This document shows, in pieces, positions 39,079 to 48,613 of a stretch of 64,000 nt of DNA; position 1 is the first letter of the stretch; every line of letters begins with the position of its first letter. The notes beneath the pieces were generated by a model. It did no database searches. It was not told the DNA's origin and saw nothing but the letters and a program-made list of their open reading frames with translations. Origin of the DNA: Nitrosomonas sp. (lineage in GTDB: Bacteria > Pseudomonadota > Gammaproteobacteria > Burkholderiales > Nitrosomonadaceae). The stretch covers positions 1-64,000 of the forward strand of contig JAIETK010000012.1 in NCBI GenBank assembly GCA_019745325.1, written 5' to 3'. Made by a program: the position numbers and the translations under genes.

Positions 39079-40191
39079 TCAAATATGCGGTCCGATTTCA
39101 CGCCGCAAAAATTGATGAAAATGTTCCATGCCCGTTTCCATCGGAATTTGATAAGGACCCGTCTCATTAAGATGCTGATGGTATAAAGCACGCCTGCCGG
39201 CAGTCATCAGTTGGCAAATTTCATTGTCCTCGCGCGCTGTTTCTTTATAAGCCGCTTGCTCTGCTTCCACAAATTCACGTTCGAACAGTACGATGTCTTC
39301 CGGGTAGTAAAATTCAACGATATTGGTGCAGCTTTCAACACCCGTTGGCAATATCGTACTGATTACCAGCGTTTGTGGATACCATTCCAGCATGATATTG
39401 GGATAATACAGTAACCAGATTGCACCATGCGGTGGCATTTCGCCTTCCGTTTGCTGCAATACTTGCTGATGCCATGTCGCATAAACCGGACTGCCAGGCT
39501 TCTGCAATCGCGCGTCATCGATAGCAACGGTCTGCACACTATACCAATCGCCGAATTCCCATTCGAGTTCCTTGGTATTCACGAAATGTCCTAATCCAGG
39601 GTGGAATGGATCCACGTGATAATCTTCCAAGTACACTTCAATAAATGTTTTCCAGTTACATTGATAATGATCGACTTTCACGCGATCCAGGACATAACCG
39701 GAAAAGTCTAAATCTTTGCACACTTGCGCGCTAATTCTAGCTAAATCTTTAGCGACATTACGCTGACCGTTAAACAGCATTCCATTCCAGCTTTGCAGTG
39801 ATGTTTTATCCAGATTCAGGCAAGGATTACGTTCAAAATGCGGCGCTCCGAGCAATTTTCCATCAAGCGCGTAAGTCCAACGGTGAATCGGGCATACAAT
39901 GCTCTTGGTATTGCTTCTGCCTTTCAGCAATAACGCCTGACGGTGCCGGCAAACATTGGATAGCAATTCTATTCCTTGCTCATTACGCACCAGTACCTTT
40001 GCATTATTCATCGATTCCGGGACATAATAATCCCCAACATTGGGTACCATCACTTCGTGCCCCACGTAACCTGGCCCCTGGTCAAATAACAATCGTTTTT
40101 CGATTTCCAGAATTTTCGGATCCAAGTACCATTCAATGGGAAGCTGCGCTGACATTTCTGTCAGTTGCGAGATCTCAGCCATGCTAGACAT
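39079..40191 (-). CDS. Rieske-type ring-hydroxylating oxygenase large subunit
   Basis: 370 residues from the ATG at 40191 (AAGG lies upstream; a TTG eight codons earlier is rejected). The Rieske [2Fe-2S] ligands are C81, H83, C100 and H103. The mononuclear iron site is D/E-rich, with H192 and H197 in EDYHVDPFH. This is the SRPBCC/alpha-subunit architecture of aromatic-ring or choline/carnitine-type oxygenases. No reductase gene is adjacent, and the substrate cannot be read from the sequence. Confidence 0.88.
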   Translation of the reverse strand: MSSMAEISQLTEMSAQLPIEWYLDPKILEIEKRLLFDQGPGYVGHEVMVPNVGDYYVPESMNNAKVLVRNEQGIELLSNVCRHRQALLLKGRSNTKSIVCPIHRWTYALDGKLLGAPHFERNPCLNLDKTSLQSWNGMLFNGQRNVAKDLARISAQVCKDLDFSGYVLDRVKVDHYQCNWKTFIEVYLEDYHVDPFHPGLGHFVNTKELEWEFGDWYSVQTVAIDDARLQKPGSPVYATWHQQVLQQTEGEMPPHGAIWLLYYPNIMLEWYPQTLVISTILPTGVESCTNIVEFYYPEDIVLFEREFVEAEQAAYKETAREDNEICQLMTAGRRALYHQHLNETGPYQIPMETGMEHFHQFLRREIGPHI

Positions 40192-40422
40192 AAAAAATAC
40201 CTTATATCTCTCCAATAAAATTTAGCGGCGAAAATACACGAAAAGACAAAAATTTAAAACCTATATTTATAAGATAAGAACAGAACGAAAAACGGATTGC
40301 TTGGCTATAATAGCAATCTTGATAGTAGAATATAAATATCCAAGGATACACTATACCCATTTATCAATTTCAAGAAATGTCAATTTCAAGGAATTGAATA
40401 ATCAACAAAAGAGAGTCGCTTA

Positions 40423-41841
40423 ATGAAATCTAACAAACAATTAAGAAAGAAATCAGGGATAACATTATTATCTGCAGTATTCATTATTGGTCTAGCAGCC
40501 TGTGACAGCGGTGGAGAAAAATCAGTCGAGACATCGTCATCAGCTTCCAATTCCGCAACAAACACCAGAAAGGTCATGCCTACTGGTCCTGCAACCGGTA
40601 TCCTGGTCGATTCTCCGGTGGCCGGTGTAAGCTTTAATGCTTCTTCTGGCAAATCGGGCACCACTGACGAAAAAGGATCTTTTAATTTCAATCATGGCGA
40701 CAAAATCGAGTTCAAACTGGGCGGTTTGACACTCGGTAACATTCCAGGTTCTCAAATCGTAACACCGATCGAACTTGCCGGCGATAGCAGCAACAAATTG
40801 CATAATTTATTGATCTTGCTACAGTCTCTGGATTCCGACAGTGATCTTTCGAACGGTATTTCCATTTCACCCGAAACAGCTGCCGCCGTCAAAGGTTCTA
40901 TCAATCTCGATACCAATCCGGAAACGTTTGCCGAATCGGCAAAATTGCAAGATCTCATGGAAGCAAGCGGCATCAGCGGCGATGTCAAGACTAAGGAAGA
41001 AGCCCGTAATCACTTTATGTCGCAAGGTGTTGCACTGCTCAGCGCCCAAATCTGGGTTAGCTATAGTAACCAAACTGCCAGTGTATTGAGAGTTGCTTCG
41101 GACAACTCTGGAGAATACTTGAATGGCGAAGCCAGACCGGATGATTCTTGTGACGAGAACCGGGTTTGCGGCGGCAGAACAGTCTTCCAAGCAGGCGTTG
41201 AATACGGTGTCGCGAAAGCGGTTGATTTTGATAACCGCGGATTTAAGTTGATTGGAACGCCTTCTGTGGACACGAATATCAAAGCAGGTTTGTCAAATCC
41301 AGGACCGACCCGGCGTTTGCGCACCGATGGTTTTGAATTGATTCATTCCGATATCGTGACGGTGCAAAGAGCGCGTGAACAAAGCAGCGTATTCGGAGAA
41401 CTGTTCCATATCGCCAAACCGATTCAATTGAGCGATGAAAACGAGGTTGCCGAAAAAGAAATCAAAGAAACCCGGTATGCAAAAATCGATAACGAAGCCA
41501 ACGGCATTGTCGGGGCTTGGGCTTACGATAGCGAAGCGATCAACACCTCAACCTTGGTATTTTTTCCGAATGGCAAATTCCTGATGATCGATCCTACCGG
41601 CGAAACCCAGCGGGAAGATCAGGCAAAATGCAGCAAACCGGGTGTTGAGTTCTCATCCTACACGTTTAACAAAGGCGCCAATAACTTGAAACTCTCGAGT
41701 TTCACTTATAACACCAACGGCTGTGCTGGCTTCTCAGATGTCGATGGCAATATCGGTTTCTTGATCAGCTCGGATGGCAGTACTGCAAAACTTGATAAAC
41801 CTGGCGAAACATCGGTCACGCTATACCGTGTTTCCAAGTAA
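40423..41841 (+). CDS. Putative lipoprotein of unknown function
   Basis: 472 residues. The lipobox is GLAAC with C27, followed by a Ser/Asn-rich linker and a domain with carboxypeptidase-regulatory-like beta strands (SPVAGVSFNASSGKSGTTD). The remainder is rich in Asp, Asn and Ser and ends in a compact beta domain with a few Cys residues. No enzyme motif is visible. Likely outer-membrane anchored. Possible -10 TATAAT at 40306-40311. Confidence 0.75.
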   Translation: MKSNKQLRKKSGITLLSAVFIIGLAACDSGGEKSVETSSSASNSATNTRKVMPTGPATGILVDSPVAGVSFNASSGKSGTTDEKGSFNFNHGDKIEFKLGGLTLGNIPGSQIVTPIELAGDSSNKLHNLLILLQSLDSDSDLSNGISISPETAAAVKGSINLDTNPETFAESAKLQDLMEASGISGDVKTKEEARNHFMSQGVALLSAQIWVSYSNQTASVLRVASDNSGEYLNGEARPDDSCDENRVCGGRTVFQAGVEYGVAKAVDFDNRGFKLIGTPSVDTNIKAGLSNPGPTRRLRTDGFELIHSDIVTVQRAREQSSVFGELFHIAKPIQLSDENEVAEKEIKETRYAKIDNEANGIVGAWAYDSEAINTSTLVFFPNGKFLMIDPTGETQREDQAKCSKPGVEFSSYTFNKGANNLKLSSFTYNTNGCAGFSDVDGNIGFLISSDGSTAKLDKPGETSVTLYRVSK

Positions 41842-41866
41842 CACACTGCTTGTTTCTTAATCCATG

Positions 41867-41898
41867 ACTCACCGGTATTTAAGCGGATCCCGGTGAGT
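41867..41898 (+). terminator. Hairpin between lipoprotein and priA genes
   Basis: ACTCACCGG (41867-41875) pairs exactly with CCGGTGAGT (41890-41898), with a 14-base loop and no T-tract. It may be a weak terminator or RNA-stability hairpin. Confidence 0.45.
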
Positions 41899-41928
41899 AA
41901 CTTCCTAGCCCGCTCATCTTAACCGCTG

Positions 41929-44118
41929 ATGCCCATCGTTCGTGTCGCAATCAATATCCCGGTCGACACGCTGTTCGATTATCAAACCGTTGATGCCACT
42001 CCCGATGATATCGGCTTGCGCGTGAGCGTACCTTTCGGCAAGAAAAAAGTGGTCGGCGTCATCATCGCGATCAGCGCTTCAACACAAATAGATCCCGGAA
42101 AGCTCAAATCGGCTTACTGCATCTTTAGAGAAACCAAGCCGCTGCCTGCGAGCTTGCTGGAATTATTTCGATTTTGCAGCGAGTATTATCATCATCCACT
42201 CGGTATGGTAATCCTGAATAGCCTGCCTGCCGCAATGCGTTGCAATAAAGCCATTCAAATAAAAAAACCGGCCAGCGATCTAAGCTTCGAACTCACCCCG
42301 GTCGGAAAACAAATCGATCGATCGGTCATTCCGGCACGGAATCGCGTTGCCCGGCGCTTGTTCAGTGCTTTTTTGGAATCCGCGGCACTGACTGAAACAC
42401 AAATCAAACAAATTTCACCGCGCGCCAATCAATGGCTGCCGGAATGGTTACATCGCGGATGGATCGCGGCAAAACAAGCTCCAGCGGACACATCCGCCAC
42501 CGTCACCGGGCCAATTCCAATCCTGACAGCGGAGCAAGCGGCGGCTGTCAATGCGATCACTGCCGGTCTCCAGCAATTCAATATCTGGCTCCTGCATGGG
42601 ATAACCGGCAGCGGCAAGACCGAAGTTTATCTCCGCACGATTGAATCCGTGCTGGCGCAAGGCAAGCAAACCCTGGTACTTATTCCGGAAATTAATTTAA
42701 CGCCGCAACTCGAAAAAATTTTCCGCTCACGCTTTGCTGCAACGCCGATCGTTAGCCTGCACAGCGGATTAAATGATTCCGAACGGTTATCAGGGTGGAT
42801 CCAAGCGCAAAGCGGTGTTGCCAAAATTATCCTCGGCACTCGATTGGCCGTATTCACCCCGCTCCCCGATCTTGGATTAATTATTGTCGATGAAGAACAA
42901 GACAGTTCTTTCAAGCAACAAGATGGCTTACGCTATTCCGCTCGCGACATGGCCATTTTTCGTGCACGGCAACATGCGGTTACCGTGATACTGGGGTCCG
43001 CAACACCATCGCTGGAAAGCTATTACAATGCGCTCAACGGACGCTATCATACGCTCCGCTTGCAATCCCGGGCTGTCCGCAATGCCGGATTGCCGAGCAT
43101 TCATTTGATCGATACGCGCACTCACAAAATGCAGGATGGCTTAACCGAGCCGCTGATTAACGCTATCGGTCGATGTCTGATCGAAAAAAGCCAAAGCCTG
43201 GTTTTTATTAACCGGCGCGGATATGCACCGGTACTGTTATGTAAATTCTGCGGCTGGTCAGCCGCTTGCCAGCGCTGCTCCAGCCGGCTGGTTGTTCATC
43301 TGCGCGACAAGCAACTCAGCTGCCATCACTGCGGCCATCAGGAATCGTTTCCGCGAGCTTGTCCGCACTGCGGCAATCAAGATTTGGCGCCGTTCGGACA
43401 AGGCACGCAACGCGTTGAAGAGGCTTTGGCAAGCAATTTCCCAGCCGCGCGAATTCTACGCATCGATCGCGACAGCACACGCCGGAAAAACGCCTGGCAC
43501 GACATGCTGCAGGCCATCCATGGGCATCAGGTCGATATCCTGATCGGCACGCAATTGCTCTCCAAAGGACATGATTTTCCCAATCTGGCCCTGGTCGGAA
43601 TCGTGAGTGCCGACAATTCGCTGTATAGTACCGATTTCCGGGCAAGTGAGCGTTTGTTCACGCAACTGATGCAAGTAGCCGGACGTGCCGGACGCGCCCA
43701 AATCGCCGGCACTGTGCTGATTCAAACGGAATTTCCTAGTCACCCGCTATATCAGGCATTGCAGCACCACGATTACGATGGTTTAGCGCAAATCTTGCTG
43801 TCCGAACGAAAGGCTGCGGGATTTCCGCCCTACGTTTTTCAAGCCTTGCTGCGAGGCGAAGCGCATGATCTCAATCCGGTGCTGAATTTTCTCCATCAAG
43901 CAATCAATCTGGCGAAACCACCCCAAGCGGTTGAATTATTCGATCCGGTGCCAGCGCAAATGCATCGCTTGAAAGGTTTGGAACGTGCGCAGTTATTGAT
44001 ACAATCAACCTCTCGCAAACAATTGCAAGCATTTCTGACGGAATGGTGTGCGCAAATTCATGCGTTAACGAATCACAAAGTACGATGGACACTGGACGTC
44101 GATCCATTGGAATTTTAG
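41929..44118 (+). CDS. priA: Primosomal replication-restart helicase PriA
   Basis: 729-residue superfamily 2 DNA helicase that reloads DnaB at stalled forks. An N-terminal 3'-DNA-binding domain is followed by helicase motifs: Walker A GITGSGKT (about 223-230), DEEQD (DEEHD is more usual), and HSGLNDSERL. The zinc module has the CxxC pairs CKFC, CQRC, CHHC and CPHC at about residues 437-485. Then come motifs V-VI (LIGTQLLSKGHDFPNL and QVAGRAGRA). Length agrees with the family. The next gene starts 61 bases later on the same strand. Confidence 0.96.
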   Translation: MPIVRVAINIPVDTLFDYQTVDATPDDIGLRVSVPFGKKKVVGVIIAISASTQIDPGKLKSAYCIFRETKPLPASLLELFRFCSEYYHHPLGMVILNSLPAAMRCNKAIQIKKPASDLSFELTPVGKQIDRSVIPARNRVARRLFSAFLESAALTETQIKQISPRANQWLPEWLHRGWIAAKQAPADTSATVTGPIPILTAEQAAAVNAITAGLQQFNIWLLHGITGSGKTEVYLRTIESVLAQGKQTLVLIPEINLTPQLEKIFRSRFAATPIVSLHSGLNDSERLSGWIQAQSGVAKIILGTRLAVFTPLPDLGLIIVDEEQDSSFKQQDGLRYSARDMAIFRARQHAVTVILGSATPSLESYYNALNGRYHTLRLQSRAVRNAGLPSIHLIDTRTHKMQDGLTEPLINAIGRCLIEKSQSLVFINRRGYAPVLLCKFCGWSAACQRCSSRLVVHLRDKQLSCHHCGHQESFPRACPHCGNQDLAPFGQGTQRVEEALASNFPAARILRIDRDSTRRKNAWHDMLQAIHGHQVDILIGTQLLSKGHDFPNLALVGIVSADNSLYSTDFRASERLFTQLMQVAGRAGRAQIAGTVLIQTEFPSHPLYQALQHHDYDGLAQILLSERKAAGFPPYVFQALLRGEAHDLNPVLNFLHQAINLAKPPQAVELFDPVPAQMHRLKGLERAQLLIQSTSRKQLQAFLTEWCAQIHALTNHKVRWTLDVDPLEF

Positions 44119-44179
44119 CAATCGTTGAATAACAGCGTATTCAACGCTTTTACAAAATTGAGAACGACTGGAGACAATC

Positions 44180-45175
44180 ATGAAAGCCGTTTTTTTTCAT
44201 CAAGGTGGCGCAGCCGACGTGCTGCAATACGGCGATCCAGCTTCGCCAGGCGATTGCAAGGACGATCAAGTACTGGTTCGCATCAAGGCCATCGGCATCA
44301 ATCCGATCGATTGTAAAATCCGCGCAGCGCCGGAGCGATTTCCAATCACGTTTCCGGTCATACCCGGTTGCGATGGCGCCGGTATCGTGGAAAAGGCCGG
44401 CGTTAAGGTTGACAAATTTAAACCGGGCGATGAAGTTTATTTTTCGCAACCCGGTTTTAATAACCGTCAAGGCACCTACGCCGAGTATGCGCTGGTAGAT
44501 GCCAGCTTGCTGGCATTAAAACCGCAGTCTTTGACATTCGAGCAAGCAGCCGCAGCGCCATTAGTCTTTATTACAGCCTGGGAAGCACTGCATGACCGGG
44601 CGCGTATCGCCCGGGATCAAGTGGTATTAATCCACGCCGGTGCCGGCGGTGTCGGCCATGCCGCCATTCAGTTAGCCAAACTTGCCGGCGCTAAAGTCAT
44701 CACCACCGTCAGCAGCGAGGAAAAAGCACAGTTCGTCAAAAACCTGGGCGCCGATTGCATCGTCAATTACGGGACCCAGGATATCGTCGCGGAAGTGCTG
44801 CGCTGGACTGGCGGAAAAGGCGTGGACATCGCACTTGATACAGTCGGTCCAGCCGTCTTGCAAAGCTGTTTCCGCTGCGTTAAACCGTACGGCGATGTAG
44901 TCACCATACTGCAAGCCACGGCGGAGACCGACTGGAGCGAAGCGCGCAAACGCAATGTGCGCTTTAGTCACGAGCTGATGCTGTCGCCGGTATTGCTCGA
45001 ATTGGAAGAAGCCAAACGCCATCAAGCCGGCATATTGCGGCAATGCGCTACGTTATTCGATAGCCAGCAGTTGAACGTGACAATCGCGCGGAGTTTTCCA
45101 CTGGCGGAAGCTGCTGCTGCACAGCGTTATCTGGAACAACATCATCCGCCGGGAAAACTGGTAATGGTAACTTAG
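44180..45175 (+). CDS. Zinc-independent quinone oxidoreductase (MDR family)
   Basis: 331 residues. The N-terminal GroES-like domain (MKAVFFHQGGAADVLQYG) is followed by a Rossmann domain with GAGGVGHAAIQLAKLAGAKV. No structural zinc cysteines are visible, so it belongs to the NADPH:quinone reductase (QOR-like) branch. It would reduce quinones or enones with NADPH in the cytosol. Its TAG stop is inside the target duplication of the MITE at 45176. Confidence 0.9.
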   Translation: MKAVFFHQGGAADVLQYGDPASPGDCKDDQVLVRIKAIGINPIDCKIRAAPERFPITFPVIPGCDGAGIVEKAGVKVDKFKPGDEVYFSQPGFNNRQGTYAEYALVDASLLALKPQSLTFEQAAAAPLVFITAWEALHDRARIARDQVVLIHAGAGGVGHAAIQLAKLAGAKVITTVSSEEKAQFVKNLGADCIVNYGTQDIVAEVLRWTGGKGVDIALDTVGPAVLQSCFRCVKPYGDVVTILQATAETDWSEARKRNVRFSHELMLSPVLLELEEAKRHQAGILRQCATLFDSQQLNVTIARSFPLAEAAAAQRYLEQHHPPGKLVMVT

Positions 45176-45316
45176 GGAAATGCTGATTGATTCAACGAAT
45201 GAGATGAAGCACATCGCACGTAACGCAGCAACCGGGGCATATCAACAAGATAGGCGAGGATGCAAGTACCGCGTAGCGAAGTAATTCGCTCGTGCAGTCA
45301 ATTAATCAGCGTTTCC
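45176..45316 (-). repeat. MITE-like element, copy A
   Basis: A 141-bp sequence bounded by imperfect terminal inverted repeats (left GGAAATGCTGATTGATTCA, right the reverse complement of GGAAACGCTGATTAATTGA) and flanked by an exact 4-bp duplication TTAG (45172-45175 and 45317-45320). Its reverse complement aligns over the whole length with copy B at 59748 at roughly 80% by eye. It has no coding capacity. It sits between two convergent genes and may also act as a terminator. Confidence 0.8.
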
Positions 45317-45360
45317 TTAGCTTGCAGAAACGGTTCGCTCACCAGCGCGCCGTGAATGGA

Positions 45361-46431
45361 TCAGTCAAAATACAAAGTGACCGGCATGCCGTTAATCAAC
45401 CGCGTATCGACGGCATCGACAAACTCCATTTGCGCCAGAATCGCGGATCTCACCACTTCCAGCGGATTAATTTCGGCGGCTGAAGTTTTCTGCATGACAC
45501 CGGGTACTGCAATAATTCTGGCCTTCGCGGTATCGCCGTTAGGAAATTTAACCCGCACCATTTGCCCTACTTCGGCGTAATCCTGATACTTAGGCGGAAT
45601 GAAGGCATCGATCATGACTTGACCGGGAAAAATCATCTCCAGCAACGCCTGCCCTCGTGACAGATATTCTCCCGGTTGTACAAATAACTCGTTGATCATC
45701 CCCTCGGCTGTAGTAAACAAATTTAATTGCTTCAACTGATCTTCAATTTTCTCGAACTCTAGCGACAGTTGACCAATTTGATTAGTAAGCTGGCGCATCT
45801 CCGGTGCAGTTCCCAGCTCCATATTGCGTACTCTCTCGTATTCCAGGCGTTCGGTTTTCTCCAGCACCGCCAAATTTTCAAGCGCCGACCGGTATTGGCT
45901 GCGAACGGTTGCGATTTCCGCTTGTGTCGCCGCTCCTTGTTGAAACAGTTTTTCATACTGCCGCAGACGTTGATGTGCAAAATCTTTTTGCTCTTGGGCG
46001 TACTTTAATAATTGCAAAGAACTGGCGCGAGATTGTGCAGCCAGCGTCATCAACTTTTGTTTCTCAGCTTTCAGCAACTCAATTTCAATGCCGATCCGGT
46101 CGTGGTTGTCTTGTAGCGCCACGTTCACCATTTGCGCCAACGGCGCGCCTTCAGGAATCATTTCCAGCGGTTTGAAGAATATTTGCTGCACGTAGCCTTC
46201 CACCGGAGCGCGAACGATAAAATTGGTGACCTTGATCCGCCCATGGGCTTCAATGCCAAAACTTTCCCACACAATTTTGCCGATCAAATACACCAACGGC
46301 AGGCTGGCAATCGCTAGAATAAAATACCAGCGCCACGGCCTGCCTGGGCGTTTGGCATCGCTATATTGAATCCGTAACCCTCGATCATCATTCGGGATTT
46401 TATTTTCGGGCTGATTAAAGCGAATTTTCAT
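45361..46431 (-). CDS. HlyD-type membrane fusion protein of the GT2 operon
   Basis: 356 residues from the ATG at 46431; a longer frame upstream lies inside the previous gene and is rejected. Short cytosolic N-terminus, TM at about 33-56, then a periplasmic part: lipoyl half (RIKVTNFIVRAPVEGYVQQI), a long alpha-helical hairpin (about 100-220), a second lipoyl half (TTAEGMINELFVQPGEYLSRG) and a beta-barrel domain. It overlaps the TolC/GH gene by 17 bases. Partner of the GT2 synthase and outer-membrane duct, analogous in role to Alg44 or HlyD (inference). Confidence 0.88.
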   Translation of the reverse strand: MKIRFNQPENKIPNDDRGLRIQYSDAKRPGRPWRWYFILAIASLPLVYLIGKIVWESFGIEAHGRIKVTNFIVRAPVEGYVQQIFFKPLEMIPEGAPLAQMVNVALQDNHDRIGIEIELLKAEKQKLMTLAAQSRASSLQLLKYAQEQKDFAHQRLRQYEKLFQQGAATQAEIATVRSQYRSALENLAVLEKTERLEYERVRNMELGTAPEMRQLTNQIGQLSLEFEKIEDQLKQLNLFTTAEGMINELFVQPGEYLSRGQALLEMIFPGQVMIDAFIPPKYQDYAEVGQMVRVKFPNGDTAKARIIAVPGVMQKTSAAEINPLEVVRSAILAQMEFVDAVDTRLINGMPVTLYFD

Positions 46432-48613
46432 AGAGATAATTTTCCCAATCTTGCCATGATTGAATGATAAGACCACCAAAATTGGACCGTTGCAGTTGAT
46501 CCTGCAGTTGCTGCATCGCGTCACTGAAAATTCTTCGCGGTTTATGAGCGTAACTGTTTTCCGGCCCCAGTTCTTGTTCCAGACTCTGCGCAAGACTGAA
46601 TACGAGTGCTGGATATCGCTGCATCACTGACTGTAAAATCGATACAATTGCCTGAATATTCATCGAATAATACATGACAGCAATTTCTTTGACGCCGATC
46701 TCCTGCAGTTTGCAGGGAATGCATAACCCATGAGATGATTCCGGCTGCAGATAGCGGGGATGGATGCTGACACCCACCGGCCACGGCGATATCGCCGTCA
46801 CCTGCCGGATGGTTTCGAGCATTTCAGTCAGGCGCTTTTCACCCGCCAGTTCCGACTCAAGCTGATCGGGTTCGATATCCAGGTGTAAACCGTCGAAATC
46901 GAACTGCTTAAGCGCGCCAATGTGATTGAGCAAGTTCGCGCGAAACTGCGGCAGAATCCAATCCGGATCGCCTAACAACAATTCCACTTTTTTCTTGCGC
47001 TGGCGCGAATCCCGGATAAAGTTTGTCAATCTCGCGGGATTTGTAGATGCCGCCGAAATTTCCTGTGCATTCAGGGAAATCAGCAACCGGTTTATCGCGT
47101 TCGATTGTTTTCTTCCCCAAAAATCGGTGCGATTGATTAATGCCTCAAAATTCCACACATAAACCGCGAACTGGCTGGAAACAATCGCCGGATACGCCGG
47201 TTCAGGCAGCTTTACTTGTTTTACCGGAATCGGTTTTGCATCCTTATTTCCAAGGAAATTACCGGCCGAATGCAGCGGCTCAAGCAGCATTGCAGTTTCA
47301 ACCGCCGGGTAGTAATCCTTTCCCTGGGTCTCCGCTACTGTTAAAAATTGCCGCAAACGGATATGCAGTTTCCAGTGTTCTGATTCCGCTTCGACATTCT
47401 CGATAGCGACACGATAATAGGCATTAATCGCCTTAAAATATTTCTCGATGACATCGCCATCCATCACCCGCAACCGAAGCCCGCTTTCACGGATCAATTC
47501 ATGCGCTGCCTCCAGCCTGGTGCGTTGGAACTTGATCTGTTGCACCAGTTGCTGATAGCTGCTCAATAGCGCGTGAAATTCATGTTGCAGCTCCTGATCC
47601 CGTCTCGTATAGTCCGCGCGTAAGCTGATCAATTGGCTGTTTAGGCGCGATTGCTCATTTTTCCGGTAGCTGACGATTTCCAGCGGCATTCTGAAATTCA
47701 AACCAACCGCTCCACCGTATCCCCACTGCATCCCGTCACCGGGCGGGCTCGGATGTGGAATCGCCGGGCCGCCGAAAGCCGTCATCGAGATATCCGAATC
47801 GATACCTTGCCAACTTTCAATTTCCCGGATGTTTTGAAGATTATCAATCTGAGCTTGCAATATCCGCAGATCCGGCTGTTCGATATCGTGCGCGGCTGTG
47901 TTCGGAATTTCCGCCAATGGCGGTTTAACCGCTTCAAAAGGCAAGACCACTGTATTCGTCAAGTGCGCCAATCGCATCAATGCTTGATTCTTATTATTGC
48001 TGAATTCAATGTGGGTGCGATCGGCCCGGTCGAAAGCTGAGAGGAATTCAAAATAATCCGATTTAAAGAGTAAACCGGCTTCTTGCCTGTTAAGCAATAA
48101 CCGGTCAACCCCGTCATTTCGCAAGCGTGTATAGGCATCGGTCAACGCCAGCATTTTTTGGGCGCTCCAATAAGCCGCATAGTTTTCTTCGATGAACAAT
48201 GCCGCCAGGCGTTTGCTCCAGTCCAGACGGATACCTTCGATCCGTACCTGCGTCGCTGCGTCTTCCACGGCACGTTGTCTTCTTTCGGCACTGCCAAGCA
48301 GCGGGTAACGCACCCCGATTCGCGCCATGGGATCGAAGAAATGTCCGAACGGCTCTCTTGCAAAGGGACTTCTTTGATAGCCTCCCGACACGCTACCGAA
48401 CACCTCCCAGCCTTTTAGCGATTCTTGCGCAAGCAAATTGGAACGCTCCGCTTCCAAATCCGCTTGTGCTTTCAATACCGATGCCGCTTGATCCAGATGC
48501 GGATAGAATTCTGAAAGCAACCTGACTCCGGCAGCGGCGCTTTTTGATAATGGCAGTAACAGCAGCAACAAAAATAGCAATATTTTCACTGTTTGCCTTT
48601 TTTTAGTACCCAC
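46415..48613 (-). CDS. TolC-like outer-membrane duct fused to a GH18-like domain
   Basis: 732 residues. A signal peptide (about 1-27) leads to an outer-membrane efflux protein region (about 30-430) with long helices and DUF-like repeats typical of TolC. From about residue 475 a second domain starts (VSSQFAVYVWNFEALI), with a GH18-style motif D574-G-L-H-L-D579-I-E581, then VMYYSM and a late W in IIQSW, consistent with a TIM barrel. In GH18 chitinases the consensus is DGxDxDxE with E catalytic; here the middle D is H. This fusion is unusual. It overlaps GT2 by 28 bases and HlyD by 17 bases. Confidence 0.85.
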   Translation of the reverse strand: MGTKKRQTVKILLFLLLLLLPLSKSAAAGVRLLSEFYPHLDQAASVLKAQADLEAERSNLLAQESLKGWEVFGSVSGGYQRSPFAREPFGHFFDPMARIGVRYPLLGSAERRQRAVEDAATQVRIEGIRLDWSKRLAALFIEENYAAYWSAQKMLALTDAYTRLRNDGVDRLLLNRQEAGLLFKSDYFEFLSAFDRADRTHIEFSNNKNQALMRLAHLTNTVVLPFEAVKPPLAEIPNTAAHDIEQPDLRILQAQIDNLQNIREIESWQGIDSDISMTAFGGPAIPHPSPPGDGMQWGYGGAVGLNFRMPLEIVSYRKNEQSRLNSQLISLRADYTRRDQELQHEFHALLSSYQQLVQQIKFQRTRLEAAHELIRESGLRLRVMDGDVIEKYFKAINAYYRVAIENVEAESEHWKLHIRLRQFLTVAETQGKDYYPAVETAMLLEPLHSAGNFLGNKDAKPIPVKQVKLPEPAYPAIVSSQFAVYVWNFEALINRTDFWGRKQSNAINRLLISLNAQEISAASTNPARLTNFIRDSRQRKKKVELLLGDPDWILPQFRANLLNHIGALKQFDFDGLHLDIEPDQLESELAGEKRLTEMLETIRQVTAISPWPVGVSIHPRYLQPESSHGLCIPCKLQEIGVKEIAVMYYSMNIQAIVSILQSVMQRYPALVFSLAQSLEQELGPENSYAHKPRRIFSDAMQQLQDQLQRSNFGGLIIQSWQDWENYLYENSL

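Noticed and set aside
46432-46593. N-terminal extension of the HlyD-type protein
   Set aside because: The extra residues lie wholly inside the TolC/GH gene and are Cys/Arg-rich, unlike the family; the ATG at 46431 fits better.
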